DNA of 17,453 nt from Candidatus Woesearchaeota archaeon (GCA_016932755.1 JAFGCE010000054.1:1-17453); one strand, 5' to 3'; shown: positions 7,729 through 15,340, numbered from the stretch's first letter. A program made the numbers and translations. Notes: generated by a model not told the origin, from the letters alone.

Positions 7729-8229
7729 ATGAAATTAGCAGATATTGTAGGAAAGCTTGAGAAGGATTCTGAATTCAGGAAATGGAGAAAGGAGAACAAG
7801 GACTGTTTTCTTGCCCATGCATTCATGATGATGGACAAGGCAAACGAGAATATATGGCAGGTTGGATACTACCATCCAAAAACAGACACAATAACCACAT
7901 TCATAATAGAGGGAGATGACATCAAAATCTGCCCTGAAGCAAACATCTTCAAAAGACCTGATGCAAAAGTTGAGCCTTTGGACATCTCAAAAGTAAAAAT
8001 AGGCACAATTCAGGCTGTTGAAACTGGAGAGGGGGTTATGGAAAAGGATTATCCGAAAGCAAACCCAATAAAGATGTTTTTTATTGTGCAGGCGCTTCCG
8101 GAAGAAGGGCATGTCTTCAACATGACATTCATAACACAGGATTTCAAGACTGTCAACATAAGAATCTCAGCAGAAACAGGAAATGTCTTAAGCCACAAAG
8201 TTGAGTCAATACTTGACATCAAAAAATAA
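7729..8229 (+). CDS. Unrecognised 166-residue protein, weakly PepSY-like C-terminus
   Basis: I do not recognise the family. It is a soluble protein with no signal peptide or membrane segment. A charged helical N-terminus (about 1-27) is followed by alternating beta-type segments: WQVGYYHPKTDTITTFII, then a cluster of Lys/Asp/Pro. The C-terminal segment FKTVNIRISAETGNVLSHKV (about 142-161) resembles the strand-TG-x-hydrophobic pattern of PepSY-type domains. That similarity is weak and gives no function. Codon use looks like its neighbours, and the start fits the central TATA element, so it is a real gene. It stands alone, divergent from taw1, with about 40 bases to the dUTPase gene. Confidence 0.75.
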   Translation: MKLADIVGKLEKDSEFRKWRKENKDCFLAHAFMMMDKANENIWQVGYYHPKTDTITTFIIEGDDIKICPEANIFKRPDAKVEPLDISKVKIGTIQAVETGEGVMEKDYPKANPIKMFFIVQALPEEGHVFNMTFITQDFKTVNIRISAETGNVLSHKVESILDIKK

Positions 8230-8230
8230 A

Positions 8231-8239
8231 TTTAAATAT
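8231..8239 (+). promoter_or_regulatory. TATA box for dut
   Basis: TTTAAATAT directly follows the upstream stop codon. It predicts a start near 8261, giving a leader of about 10 bases that contains AGGGTGG. Confidence 0.4.
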
Positions 8240-8271
8240 TAGTTATCAATTCATGATTTCAGGGTGGTATG

Positions 8272-8697
8272 ATGGAAATAAAAGTCAAAAGATTAGACAA
8301 GGGTGTTGAGCTGCCTGATTTTGCCCATGAGCATGATGCAGCTGTTGACCTGAGGTCTGCTGAGGAAGGAATACTCCATCCTATGGAAAAAAGGGTTTTC
8401 AAGACAGGGCTTGCTTTTGCAATTCCAAAAGGATATGCAGGCTTGGTCTGGGACAGGTCAGGAATGGCTGCAAAGCATTCTATCCACACAATGGCAGGGG
8501 TCATAGACGCAGGCTACAGAGGGGAAATTGGGATTGTTTTGATAAACCTTGGGAAAGAGCCATTCAAGATTGAGAAGGGAATGAGGATAGCCCAGCTTTT
8601 GTTCCATCCGATTCTTAATGTTAAAATCCAGGAAGCTGAAGAGCTTGATGAAACCTCAAGAGGAGAAGGCGGATTCGGCTCAACTGGACTGCATTAA
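8272..8697 (+). CDS. dut: dUTP diphosphatase (trimeric dUTPase)
   Basis: A 141-residue all-beta dUTPase that hydrolyses dUTP to dUMP and pyrophosphate. This keeps uracil out of DNA and supplies the substrate of thymidylate synthase. All five family motifs are present: 1, D22-A-A-V-D-L; 2, DRSG at 61-64; 3, GVIDAGYRG from 77; 4, RIAQL at 105-109; 5, RGEGGFGSTG at 130-139. Two adjacent ATGs (8269 and 8272) are possible. ATG 8272 is preferred because GGTGG at 8263-8267 is then 4 bases upstream rather than 1. The 3' end overlaps the convergent tmk-like gene by 18 bases, placing dUMP supply back-to-back with dTMP phosphorylation. Confidence 0.95.
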   Translation: MEIKVKRLDKGVELPDFAHEHDAAVDLRSAEEGILHPMEKRVFKTGLAFAIPKGYAGLVWDRSGMAAKHSIHTMAGVIDAGYRGEIGIVLINLGKEPFKIEKGMRIAQLLFHPILNVKIQEAEELDETSRGEGGFGSTGLH

Positions 8698-9393
8698 TTC
8701 CTTAAAAATTTCCATTATTTTTTTCTTTGTGTCTTCAGGCGTGCTTGGGGGGTTTGTGTCAAGATAAACTACTTTTGAGCCTTTGGACTCAAACAACTCC
8801 TTCAGCCATTTGCTTTCGTAAATCTTTTTTATCTTTTTCTGGAACTCTACTTTTTCAAAAACAGCATCATCCTGCTTTTCCCTTGCAGCTGTCCTTTCAA
8901 TTACAACTTCAGGCTTGCACAAAACAATAACAAGCAAATCAGGGGCATGCTCAAGGCAGAACTTGTTTCCTTCAAGGTTCTTTATTTCTTCCAGTGTATA
9001 GCTGTTTTCCATCAACGGCTGATAGACAAGAGAGGTGATTACACCCCTTTCCTGGAAAACATATTTTCCTTTTTTAAGAGCAGGAATTATGACTTTTTCA
9101 TACAGCTCTTTCCTGTCCTGTGAAAAAGCATCTGCAACCTCTTTTCCAGAATGTGCTGAGCCGTTCTTAATCAGCTTTTCCCTTATTTTTTTCCCGACAC
9201 CTGTGAATGTAGGCTCTGCAGAAACAACAGCATCATAACCAGAAACATCAGGAAATCCTTCATTTTCCTTCCAATATTCCCTCAGGTCAAGGACTTTCAT
9301 TCCCTTTGATTCAGCCCACTCCCTAAGGGCATTGACAGCAACACCTTTTCCTGCTCCGTCCAATCCGTCAACCATTACTAATTTTCCCATCAT
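8680..9393 (-). CDS. tmk: dTMP kinase-like nucleoside monophosphate kinase
   Basis: A 237-residue P-loop kinase expected to convert dTMP to dTDP. Landmarks are the P-loop GLDGAGKG (10-17), AEPT at 60-63 in the place of the family REP motif, ERGVITSLVYQ (115-125) in the place of DRY...YQ, and RTAAREKQDD (167-176) as the LID. Several positions deviate from textbook Tmk: Gly after the Walker lysine, Ala for Arg before Glu-Pro, and Glu for Asp in the DR pair. The fold call is firm but substrate preference could differ. The ATG overlaps the stop of the upstream TS-like gene in an ATGA, so the two are translationally coupled. This fits channelling of a TS-type product to the kinase. Confidence 0.85.
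   Translation of the reverse strand: MMGKLVMVDGLDGAGKGVAVNALREWAESKGMKVLDLREYWKENEGFPDVSGYDAVVSAEPTFTGVGKKIREKLIKNGSAHSGKEVADAFSQDRKELYEKVIIPALKKGKYVFQERGVITSLVYQPLMENSYTLEEIKNLEGNKFCLEHAPDLLVIVLCKPEVVIERTAAREKQDDAVFEKVEFQKKIKKIYESKWLKELFESKGSKVVYLDTNPPSTPEDTKKKIMEIFKELMQSS
8718..8724 (+). terminator. Possible T-run terminator for dut inside the tmk-like gene
   Basis: Seven Ts on the plus strand lie 20 bases after the dut stop, within the 3' coding end of the opposite-strand kinase gene. The position suits an archaeal poly-T terminator. It may instead only reflect Lys codons (AAA) of the kinase. Confidence 0.3.
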
Positions 9394-10739
9394 ATATCAC
9401 TTACATACAAATGACCTGAAAAGTCAGTCAGGACTAAAGGGCCTCTTTTCATTTTTAATTCTTTTGCTATTTTGTCCTGCAAAGTAGCCAAAGCATAAAG
9501 ATTAGGGACAAAAGCTCCCTCTCCTTCCATCAGCCTGCCTTCCTTCGTGACAGTAGCCAGATGGTGGCTTCTGTAAACAACATGCATCTCCAGCTCTTCA
9601 TTCCTTGCAACAAACCAGATAAAATCAAGGCATGGCGGAGAGCTGCTTCCAATGTCGCTTTCAGGGTCCCACAAATTAATCAAAGCCCTTCTTGTGTTTG
9701 GGTTGTTTTTCAATGCTTCTGCAATCTTTTGAGGCTGGTTCCCCCATTTTTTGAAAATCCTCTCGTGATAAGTGTAGGCAAACTCATCCAGCCTCTCCCC
9801 CTCGCCTTCCATAAACTCCTTGACATATTTGCTGATGTATTCTTTTGAAAAACCAGCAGGTATTTTTTCCAACGCATTCAGGATTGTTATTGTAAAGCTC
9901 CTGATTTCAATTGTCATAATCCCCCTTTCATCAACCAGCGAGCTTCCGTTCTTGAAAACAAATGAAGCTGCCTGCTTTAGCCCGTCATCCAGGTTTCTTG
10001 CCTGTATTGACTGCCCAACTGAATTTGTCAGCCTCTGCGCATGATATACTGCCTTTTTCGCTGTTTTTGACAAATCAACAATGTAAGGCTCAAAGAACCT
10101 TGCTCCGTCGTCATAAATCTTTGAATTCTTTGAAACATTCGAGACAAACTCAGCTCCCTTGATTGAGCCAGCATCAACAGCGTTTCCAGGCTCCTGCACC
10201 ATTGCTTTCAATGCAGATTCAACAGCAGAAGCTCCCCTGACATTTCTCAAAACCAAAAGGTCAGCCTGCTTTCTCAGCCTTTCAAGGGCTTCCAGAGGAA
10301 CCTGCTCAAATTTCGGGTTTGGGGATTTTGAGTTGACAATTATTCCCTCTTCATTAACTCCGTATTTCCAAAGGTTAACCAATGAATCAACTAAAAGATG
10401 GCCGTTGTCATCAGCGCCGAAAACCACGACAAGAATCTTGTTTATGTTAGGGTTAGCCAGGATGTTTGAGAAAGCATACCTTCCTCCGTTTGTCGTCCTC
10501 CAGTATCCTGTCAATGCCGCATAATTGGATGATTTTACAAATAATTCCATCACATCTTCAGGAGGGCTGTCTTTTTCCCATGTGTAAACAAAGCAAACAG
10601 CAATGTTTGAACTGGGATTGCCGACAATCACATCAGACCTGTTGAAAAACTGCATTCTTGGCTGTTCGTTTGCATTGTAAGCTAATTTCACAACATTCTT
10701 GTCCAGAAATCCATCATATCCTATCTTGATTTGCTTCAT
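9390..10739 (-). CDS. Archaeal thymidylate synthase-like protein with N-terminal MtrA/DUF4346-like domain
   Basis: A 449-residue two-part protein. Residues about 70-180 (NPNINKILVVVFGADDNGH, then NGV-type GVNEEGIIV and a PLEALERLRKQ stretch) resemble the MtrA/DUF4346 fold found with methanogen pathways. Residues about 310-449 follow the thymidylate synthase core. Matches are TRRALINLWDP at 349-359, SPPCL with Cys370 at the nucleophile position, YRSHHL with R390/S391, N413, and GHLYV with H443/Y445. The PCL, RSH and H-x-Y pattern is closer to methanogen-type TS than to bacterial ThyA. The Asp after RS is replaced by His, and there is an insertion before N413. The likely role is reductive or non-reductive C1 transfer to dUMP/dCMP or a related nucleotide. 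It is upstream of and coupled to tmk. Activity is inferred. Confidence 0.72.
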   Translation of the reverse strand: MKQIKIGYDGFLDKNVVKLAYNANEQPRMQFFNRSDVIVGNPSSNIAVCFVYTWEKDSPPEDVMELFVKSSNYAALTGYWRTTNGGRYAFSNILANPNINKILVVVFGADDNGHLLVDSLVNLWKYGVNEEGIIVNSKSPNPKFEQVPLEALERLRKQADLLVLRNVRGASAVESALKAMVQEPGNAVDAGSIKGAEFVSNVSKNSKIYDDGARFFEPYIVDLSKTAKKAVYHAQRLTNSVGQSIQARNLDDGLKQAASFVFKNGSSLVDERGIMTIEIRSFTITILNALEKIPAGFSKEYISKYVKEFMEGEGERLDEFAYTYHERIFKKWGNQPQKIAEALKNNPNTRRALINLWDPESDIGSSSPPCLDFIWFVARNEELEMHVVYRSHHLATVTKEGRLMEGEGAFVPNLYALATLQDKIAKELKMKRGPLVLTDFSGHLYVSDI

Positions 10740-10767
10740 TTCCCCAGTTTTGATAAAACCCCTGCTG

Positions 10768-10776
10768 TATTTATAC
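10768..10776 (-). promoter_or_regulatory. TATA-like element for the TS-like/tmk operon
   Basis: On the minus strand, GTATAAATA is centred about 33 bases before the ATG at 10739. It predicts a leader of a few bases that would contain GGGGA directly before the start. Confidence 0.4.
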
Positions 10777-10810
10777 TTTTTGATGTCATCACTTGCTTCT
10801 ACGACATAAT

Positions 10811-10819
10811 CTTTATAAG
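10811..10819 (+). promoter_or_regulatory. TATA box for the queuosine-precursor transporter
   Basis: CTTTATAAG is centred 27 bases before the ATG at 10842, predicting a leaderless transcript. It argues against the upstream TTG at 10731 as start. Confidence 0.5.
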
Positions 10820-10841
10820 AAAACCAGACTTTCCTTCTGCT

Positions 10842-11474
10842 ATGAACAGCAGACTGCTTGAAATAAAGACAAATGTTTTGCTTGCAGTATTCATAACAGC
10901 ACTGGTTTTGGCTAATGTTCTTGGAAGCAAGGTAACAACAATATTTGGGGTAGTCACTTCTGTGGGTATATTTGCATACCCAATTACCTTCCTTATAACA
11001 GACGCAGTTGAAGAGGTGAGGGGAAAGAGAGTAACAAAAGTCTTTGTCTATGCAGGCTTTGTCGCCCTGATTTTGTCAATCGTGCTTGTCTGGATAGGCA
11101 TAAAGATGCCTCCTGCATCATTCTACACAAATAATGAAGCATACAATTCAGTATTTTCAAACTCAATAAGGATAATCATAGCAAGCATCACAGCTTTCTT
11201 AATATCGCAGACACACGACATCTGGGCATTTAATTTCTGGAAGCAGAAAACACACGGGAAATATTTGTGGCTGAGGAACAACCTTTCAACAATTGCCTCA
11301 CAGCTTATTGACACAGCAATCTTTACAACAATAGCCTTCTATCAGGTAGCTCCAGGATTCACTGCAGTAAGAGTAGTCCAGATGATTATACCTTATTGGA
11401 TTCTAAAAGTAGGGTTTGCTTTGCTTGACACGCCGTTTGTATATGTTTTAGTTAAATGGCTGAAGTCTGAGTGA
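10842..11474 (+). CDS. VUT-family queuosine precursor transporter (YhhQ-like)
   Basis: A 210-residue integral membrane protein with about six hydrophobic segments (roughly 12-30, 36-54, 67-88, 108-123, 150-168, 178-204). Family hallmarks are LITDAVEEVRG at 51-61 and HDIWAFNFWKQKTHGKYLWL followed by RNNLST, SQLIDTAIF. Bacterial YhhQ moves 7-cyano-7-deazaguanine (preQ0) or preQ1 across the membrane. In an archaeon the likely use is supply of preQ0 for archaeosine in tRNA, which is inference from the family. The frame extends upstream to a TTG at 10731, but the added residues would cross the promoter, so ATG 10842 is chosen. The 3' end overlaps convergent folC by 27 bases. Confidence 0.9.
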   Translation: MNSRLLEIKTNVLLAVFITALVLANVLGSKVTTIFGVVTSVGIFAYPITFLITDAVEEVRGKRVTKVFVYAGFVALILSIVLVWIGIKMPPASFYTNNEAYNSVFSNSIRIIIASITAFLISQTHDIWAFNFWKQKTHGKYLWLRNNLSTIASQLIDTAIFTTIAFYQVAPGFTAVRVVQMIIPYWILKVGFALLDTPFVYVLVKWLKSE

Positions 11475-12626
11475 TTCAAAAGCCTCTCCTACCAGAAATA
11501 TAGATCCAGCAACCACAACAAGATTTTTTTTGCCTGCCCTTATCTTGGCGTATTCCAAAGCATCAGAAACGCGTCCTATGACAACAACATTTTTTCTGAT
11601 ATGTTTTGCAATGTCGCCGGGCATTGCAGCCCTTGCTATCTTTGGCTTTGTTATAATTATCCCCTTTGCAGCAGGCTCAAGAGCTCTGCATATTCCCCCG
11701 ATGTCCTTGTCTTTCATAATCCCAATAATAAGATAGACATCTTTTTTCATCTTGCTTAGCTCTTTCGCAAGGGCTTTTGCTCCTGAGGGGTTATGGGCGC
11801 AGTCAAATATCATGTTTTCAGAAATAAACTCCATCCTTCCAGGCCACTTTGCAGTCCTTAGCCCGCCTATAACAGACTCTTTTTTTATCTTGTAGCCTTT
11901 TTTCCTTAAAATTGCAATTGCTTCCAATGCCAGCGAAACATTTTGGTATTGGAAATCTCCATTAAGCGATGTCCGGACTTTTCTCGGCTTGACTACATTC
12001 AGCCTGCATTTCTTGCTCATGCAGACTTTCCTTATTACTTTCAGCCCTCTGCCGTTTTCAGATGTTACAACATCAACGCCTGGCTTTATTATTCCTGCTT
12101 TTTCAAAAGCAATCTTTTCTATTGTATCGCCCAGGTGCTCAGTATGCTCAAGCGAAATATTGGTGATCACAGCCACTTCAGGAGTTACAACATTTGTCGC
12201 ATCCAATCTTCCCCCCATCCCAACCTCAACCAATGCAAAATCAACTCCCTTCTCCTTGAAATACATGAAAGCCATTGCTGTTACAACCTCAAAAAAAGTA
12301 TGCTCCCTTACAAAAGGCTTTATTTTTGACAATAATGACACAACAGATTTCTTCCCTATCTTTTTTCCGTTAACCCTTATCCTTTCCCTGAAGTCAACCA
12401 GATGGGGGGAAGTATAAACCCCGACTTTGTATCCTTCTTTTTCAAGCACAGAAGCAATAAAGGAGCAGACAGAGCCTTTTCCGTTGGTGCCTGCAACATG
12501 GATTGACTTGAACTTTTCCTGCGGATTGCCAAGCGACTGCATTAATTCAGAAATATTGCCAAGGCCAAGCTTTATGCCGAAAAGCTCCCTGCTGTAAATG
12601 TATTTAAGCGCCTCTTCATAATTCAT
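11448..12626 (-). CDS. folC: Folylpolyglutamate / dihydrofolate synthase
   Basis: A 392-residue Mur-ligase-type enzyme that adds glutamates to folate, keeping the cofactor in the cell and improving its affinity for folate enzymes. Some members also form dihydrofolate from dihydropteroate. Landmarks are the P-loop GTNGKGS at 46-52, YTSPHLVDFRERI at 71-83, EVGMGGRLDATN at 134-145, NISLEHTEHLG, and FDCAHNPSGA for the C-terminal domain. The length is close to the family norm of about 400-430. It is the last gene of the thyA-folA-glyA-folC operon, 15 bases after the glyA stop. No clear Shine-Dalgarno sequence precedes the ATG, so it probably depends on read-through from glyA. Confidence 0.95.
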   Translation of the reverse strand: MNYEEALKYIYSRELFGIKLGLGNISELMQSLGNPQEKFKSIHVAGTNGKGSVCSFIASVLEKEGYKVGVYTSPHLVDFRERIRVNGKKIGKKSVVSLLSKIKPFVREHTFFEVVTAMAFMYFKEKGVDFALVEVGMGGRLDATNVVTPEVAVITNISLEHTEHLGDTIEKIAFEKAGIIKPGVDVVTSENGRGLKVIRKVCMSKKCRLNVVKPRKVRTSLNGDFQYQNVSLALEAIAILRKKGYKIKKESVIGGLRTAKWPGRMEFISENMIFDCAHNPSGAKALAKELSKMKKDVYLIIGIMKDKDIGGICRALEPAAKGIIITKPKIARAAMPGDIAKHIRKNVVVIGRVSDALEYAKIRAGKKNLVVVAGSIFLVGEAFESLRLQPFN

Positions 12627-12641
12627 TTATCAACACTTCTT

Positions 12642-13952
12642 TCAGTAGAACACAAACTGCCTGCAGATCTCTTTTACTTCCTCTTTTATTTTCTGCCTTA
12701 TCCCTGCGTTATCAAGATTGTTCAGCACTTTTGCAATCCACTCTCCAACCTGCTTCATCTCAGGCTCTTTCATGCCTCTTGTTGCCAGTATCGGAGTGCC
12801 AAGCCTTATGCCTGAAGGCCTGAATGGAGTTGAAGGGTCAAATGGTATTGTGTTGCAGTTTGTAATAATTCCTGCTTCTTCCAGCGCAACAGCACCGTCT
12901 TTTCCCCTGCCCATCTCGCCGACAGATTTTGTCTTAATCAAATCAATCAATATAAGGTGGTTGTCTGTTCCGTTTGAGACAAGCTTTATTCCGTTTTCCA
13001 TCAGTGTTTCTGCAAGCGCTTTTGCATTCTTGACAATCTGATGCGCATAATTCCTGAACTCAGGTTTCATAGCCTCCCCAAATGCAACAGCTTTTGCTGC
13101 AATTGTATGCTCATGAGGTCCTCCCTGAAGCCCTGGGAAAACAGCCTTGTCAATCTTCATGCCAAGATTCCTTGCTTTTTCAGCTTTTTTCTCATCCAAT
13201 CCTTCTGTATTTGCAAGCCTGTCCTCGCTTTTGCAGAGAATCATAGCGCTTCTCGGTCCCCTTAATGTCTTGTGTGTTGTTGTTGTGACAACATCTGTAA
13301 ACGGAAAAGGAGAAGGATGCGCCCCTCCTGCAACCAATCCGGCAATATGGGAGATATCTGCCATTGAATATGCTCCTACAGACTCTGCAATGTCGTGGAA
13401 TTCCTTGAAATCAATCAGCCTCGGATAAGCTGTGTATCCGCTGATAATCAGCTTTGGCTTTTCAGCCTCGGCAATCTTCCTTACCTGGTCCATGTCAATT
13501 GTCTCTGTCTCTTTTTCAACCCCATAGTCAATAAAATTATAGTATTTGCCTGAGAAATTGACAGGGCTTCCGTGAGTCAAGTGCCCGCCGTGGCTCAGGT
13601 TCATTCCAAGAATCTTGTCTTTCAGCTCCAATAATGCAAAATATACAGCCATGTTTGCAGGGCTTCCTGAATTTGGCTGGACATTTGCATACTCTGCACC
13701 GAATAACTTCTTTGCCCTTTCAATTGCAAGAATCTCAACATCATCAACAAACTTGTTTCCCTGGTAGTACCTTTTTTTAGGGTATCCTTCAGCATACTTG
13801 TTCATCATCACTGAGCCTGCTGCTTCAAGAACAGCTTTTGTGCAGTAGTTCTCAGAAGGAATCATGTTTATCTCGTTTCTCTGCCTTTCAAGCTCGTTTT
13901 CAACAATCCTAAAGACTTCAGGGTCTTCTTTTGCTAGATTTTGGGTATTCAT
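12642..13952 (-). CDS. glyA: Serine hydroxymethyltransferase
   Basis: A 436-residue PLP enzyme that moves the serine hydroxymethyl carbon to tetrahydrofolate. The products are glycine and the methylene-THF consumed by ThyA. The PLP lysine is K228 in TTTTHKTLRGPR. Other family segments are NMIPSENY, YAEGYPKKRYYQG, QPNSGSPANMAVY, FPGLQGGPHEHTIAAKA and STPFRPSGIRLGTP. The length is typical of bacterial-type SHMT (about 415-430). Its ATG overlaps the folA stop by an ATGA, with a strong AGGAGG at 13958-13963, five bases upstream. Placement directly after DHFR closes the thymidylate cycle. The sequence looks full-length and intact. Confidence 0.97.
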   Translation of the reverse strand: MNTQNLAKEDPEVFRIVENELERQRNEINMIPSENYCTKAVLEAAGSVMMNKYAEGYPKKRYYQGNKFVDDVEILAIERAKKLFGAEYANVQPNSGSPANMAVYFALLELKDKILGMNLSHGGHLTHGSPVNFSGKYYNFIDYGVEKETETIDMDQVRKIAEAEKPKLIISGYTAYPRLIDFKEFHDIAESVGAYSMADISHIAGLVAGGAHPSPFPFTDVVTTTTHKTLRGPRSAMILCKSEDRLANTEGLDEKKAEKARNLGMKIDKAVFPGLQGGPHEHTIAAKAVAFGEAMKPEFRNYAHQIVKNAKALAETLMENGIKLVSNGTDNHLILIDLIKTKSVGEMGRGKDGAVALEEAGIITNCNTIPFDPSTPFRPSGIRLGTPILATRGMKEPEMKQVGEWIAKVLNNLDNAGIRQKIKEEVKEICRQFVFY

Positions 13953-14458
13953 TTTTTCCTCCTGTATGTAAGAAATGAAAATTTCAAAAGCTCTTTGTTC
14001 TTTTTGTTGATTCCTTCACTGTCTTCTTTTTTTACAAGCTCCCACTCATCAAAATTTATTTCAGGAAAGAAAGTGTCTCCGTCAATATCCTTATGGATTC
14101 TTGTCAATTCCAGTGTATCTGCAACTTTCAAGCCAAGCCTGTAGATGCTCGCTCCTCCGCAGATATACACCTTTTCCTTGCCTTTCAGGTATTCCATAGC
14201 ATCATCCCATGAAAAAAATATTTTTGTTCCGGGAGGATTGTAGCTTTTGTCAAATGTAAGCACAATGTTTTCCCTTCCGGGCAAAGGCTTTGCATTGTCA
14301 GGCAGGGATTCATAAGTCTTGTCCCCCATAACACAGGGATGCCCCATTGTTTTTTTCTGGAAATGCTGGAAATCCTCGCTCAGCCTCCATGGAATGTCCC
14401 CATCTTTTCCGATAGCATTGTTCTGCGCCACAGCCGCTATAACAATTATTTCTGCCAT
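13949..14458 (-). CDS. folA: Dihydrofolate reductase
   Basis: A 169-residue DHFR that reduces the dihydrofolate made by ThyA back to tetrahydrofolate. Visible are AIGKDGDIPWRLSEDF with catalytic acid D29, MGDKTYESL at 44-52, LPGRENIVLT, and CGGASIY for the second nucleotide-binding turn. The length is within the 160-190 residue family range. The residue at the E. coli Arg44 position (contact to the NADPH 2'-phosphate) is Asp46 here, and the following LSS is LTF. Cofactor preference may therefore differ from classic NADPH enzymes. It lies 9 bases after thyA, with a GAGGT ribosome site overlapping the thyA stop, and shares 4 bases with glyA. Confidence 0.95.
   Translation of the reverse strand: MAEIIVIAAVAQNNAIGKDGDIPWRLSEDFQHFQKKTMGHPCVMGDKTYESLPDNAKPLPGRENIVLTFDKSYNPPGTKIFFSWDDAMEYLKGKEKVYICGGASIYRLGLKVADTLELTRIHKDIDGDTFFPEINFDEWELVKKEDSEGINKKNKELLKFSFLTYRRKK
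13958..13963 (-). promoter_or_regulatory. Strong ribosome binding site for glyA
   Basis: AGGAGG on the minus strand lies five bases before the glyA ATG, inside the last codons of folA. It is the clearest Shine-Dalgarno site in the window and fixes the glyA start. Confidence 0.8.
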
Positions 14459-14464
14459 TTTTTT

Positions 14465-14470
14465 ACCTCA
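14465..14470 (-). promoter_or_regulatory. Ribosome binding site of folA overlapping the thyA stop
   Basis: TGAGGT on the minus strand holds both the thyA TGA stop and a GAGGT Shine-Dalgarno core six bases before the folA ATG. This is consistent with translational coupling. Confidence 0.65.
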
Positions 14471-15340
14471 AACTGCTATCTCAAATGATATTTTTGGATA
14501 GCTTTCATATCCGCTGACTTCTGTGTCAGTATACTGCCAGTCAAAGATTGATTTGAAATTGCTTGTCTGTATCTTTGGAAGCTTGAACTTATTCGGGTCC
14601 CTGCTCAGCTGTTCTTTTGCTCCTTCAATATGGTTTTCGTAGATATGAACATCCCCAAGGAACCCGACAAGCCTGCCTTCTTCAAATCCTGATTCTTTTG
14701 CCAATAAATGAAGAAGCAGGGCATAGCTTGCAATGTTAAATGGAAGCCCGAGCATTGTGTCAATGCTTCTCTGGTTCCACAGAAGATTAAGCTTGTTCCC
14801 TATTACAGTAACCTGGAATGCATAATGGCACGGCGGAAGAGCCATCTTAGGCTTTGCAACAGGATTCCAGGCTGAAACAAGCATTCTCCTGTCGCTCGGG
14901 TCTTTTTTCAGCATGTCAACAACATACTTGAGCTGGTCAACACCTTTTCCAGTGTAATCTGAATCATGATTATCATATTCAGCGCCGAAATGCCTCCACT
15001 GGAATCCGTAAACAGGACCCAAATCCCTTTCTTCTGCCATCCTCTTCTTTGATTCCTCGTCATGTCCATACGGAGCTTTTGCAGGGTTTGCCCATTCATT
15101 CCAGATAAAGTTCTTTCTTTCCTGAAGCCATTTCTTGTCTGTTATTCCTTTTATGAAGAATTCAAGCTCAGAAGCAATGCACTTGAAGGGCATCTTTTTT
15201 GTTGTAAGAAGGGGAAATCCCTTTGACATGTCATGGGCAAACATCGCACCAGGAACAGCAAGTGTCTTAATGCCTGTCCTGTTCTGCTTCATGACACCGT
15301 TTTCAAGAATATCCCTTACTATGCCAAGATAAGCTTTCAT
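14468..15340 (-). CDS. thyA: Thymidylate synthase, folate-dependent (ThyA)
   Basis: A 290-residue canonical ThyA that methylates dUMP to dTMP with methylene-THF, releasing dihydrofolate. The nucleophile is C171 in LPPCHYAFQV. Also present are DRRMLVSAWNP, WNQRSIDTMLGLPFNIASYA, LGDVHIYENH and an RTGIKT N-terminal loop. The C-terminus is EIAV, close to the usual A-V ending. The ATG at 15340 is preferred to the adjacent TTG at 15343. It is the first gene of a four-gene operon with folA, glyA and folC. Bacterial-style ThyA together with a folate set in an archaeon suggests acquisition by transfer, though codon use is not visibly unusual. Confidence 0.97.
   Translation of the reverse strand: MKAYLGIVRDILENGVMKQNRTGIKTLAVPGAMFAHDMSKGFPLLTTKKMPFKCIASELEFFIKGITDKKWLQERKNFIWNEWANPAKAPYGHDEESKKRMAEERDLGPVYGFQWRHFGAEYDNHDSDYTGKGVDQLKYVVDMLKKDPSDRRMLVSAWNPVAKPKMALPPCHYAFQVTVIGNKLNLLWNQRSIDTMLGLPFNIASYALLLHLLAKESGFEEGRLVGFLGDVHIYENHIEGAKEQLSRDPNKFKLPKIQTSNFKSIFDWQYTDTEVSGYESYPKISFEIAV

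Noticed and set aside
10731..10841. N-terminal extension of the transporter from TTG 10731
   Set aside because: It would cross the promoter region and the start of the divergent TS-like gene. ATG 10842 fits both the TATA spacing and the family N-terminus.
11943..12417. Two overlapping plus-strand open frames inside folC
   Set aside because: They are antisense to the conserved P-loop half of folC, lack promoters and show no family features.
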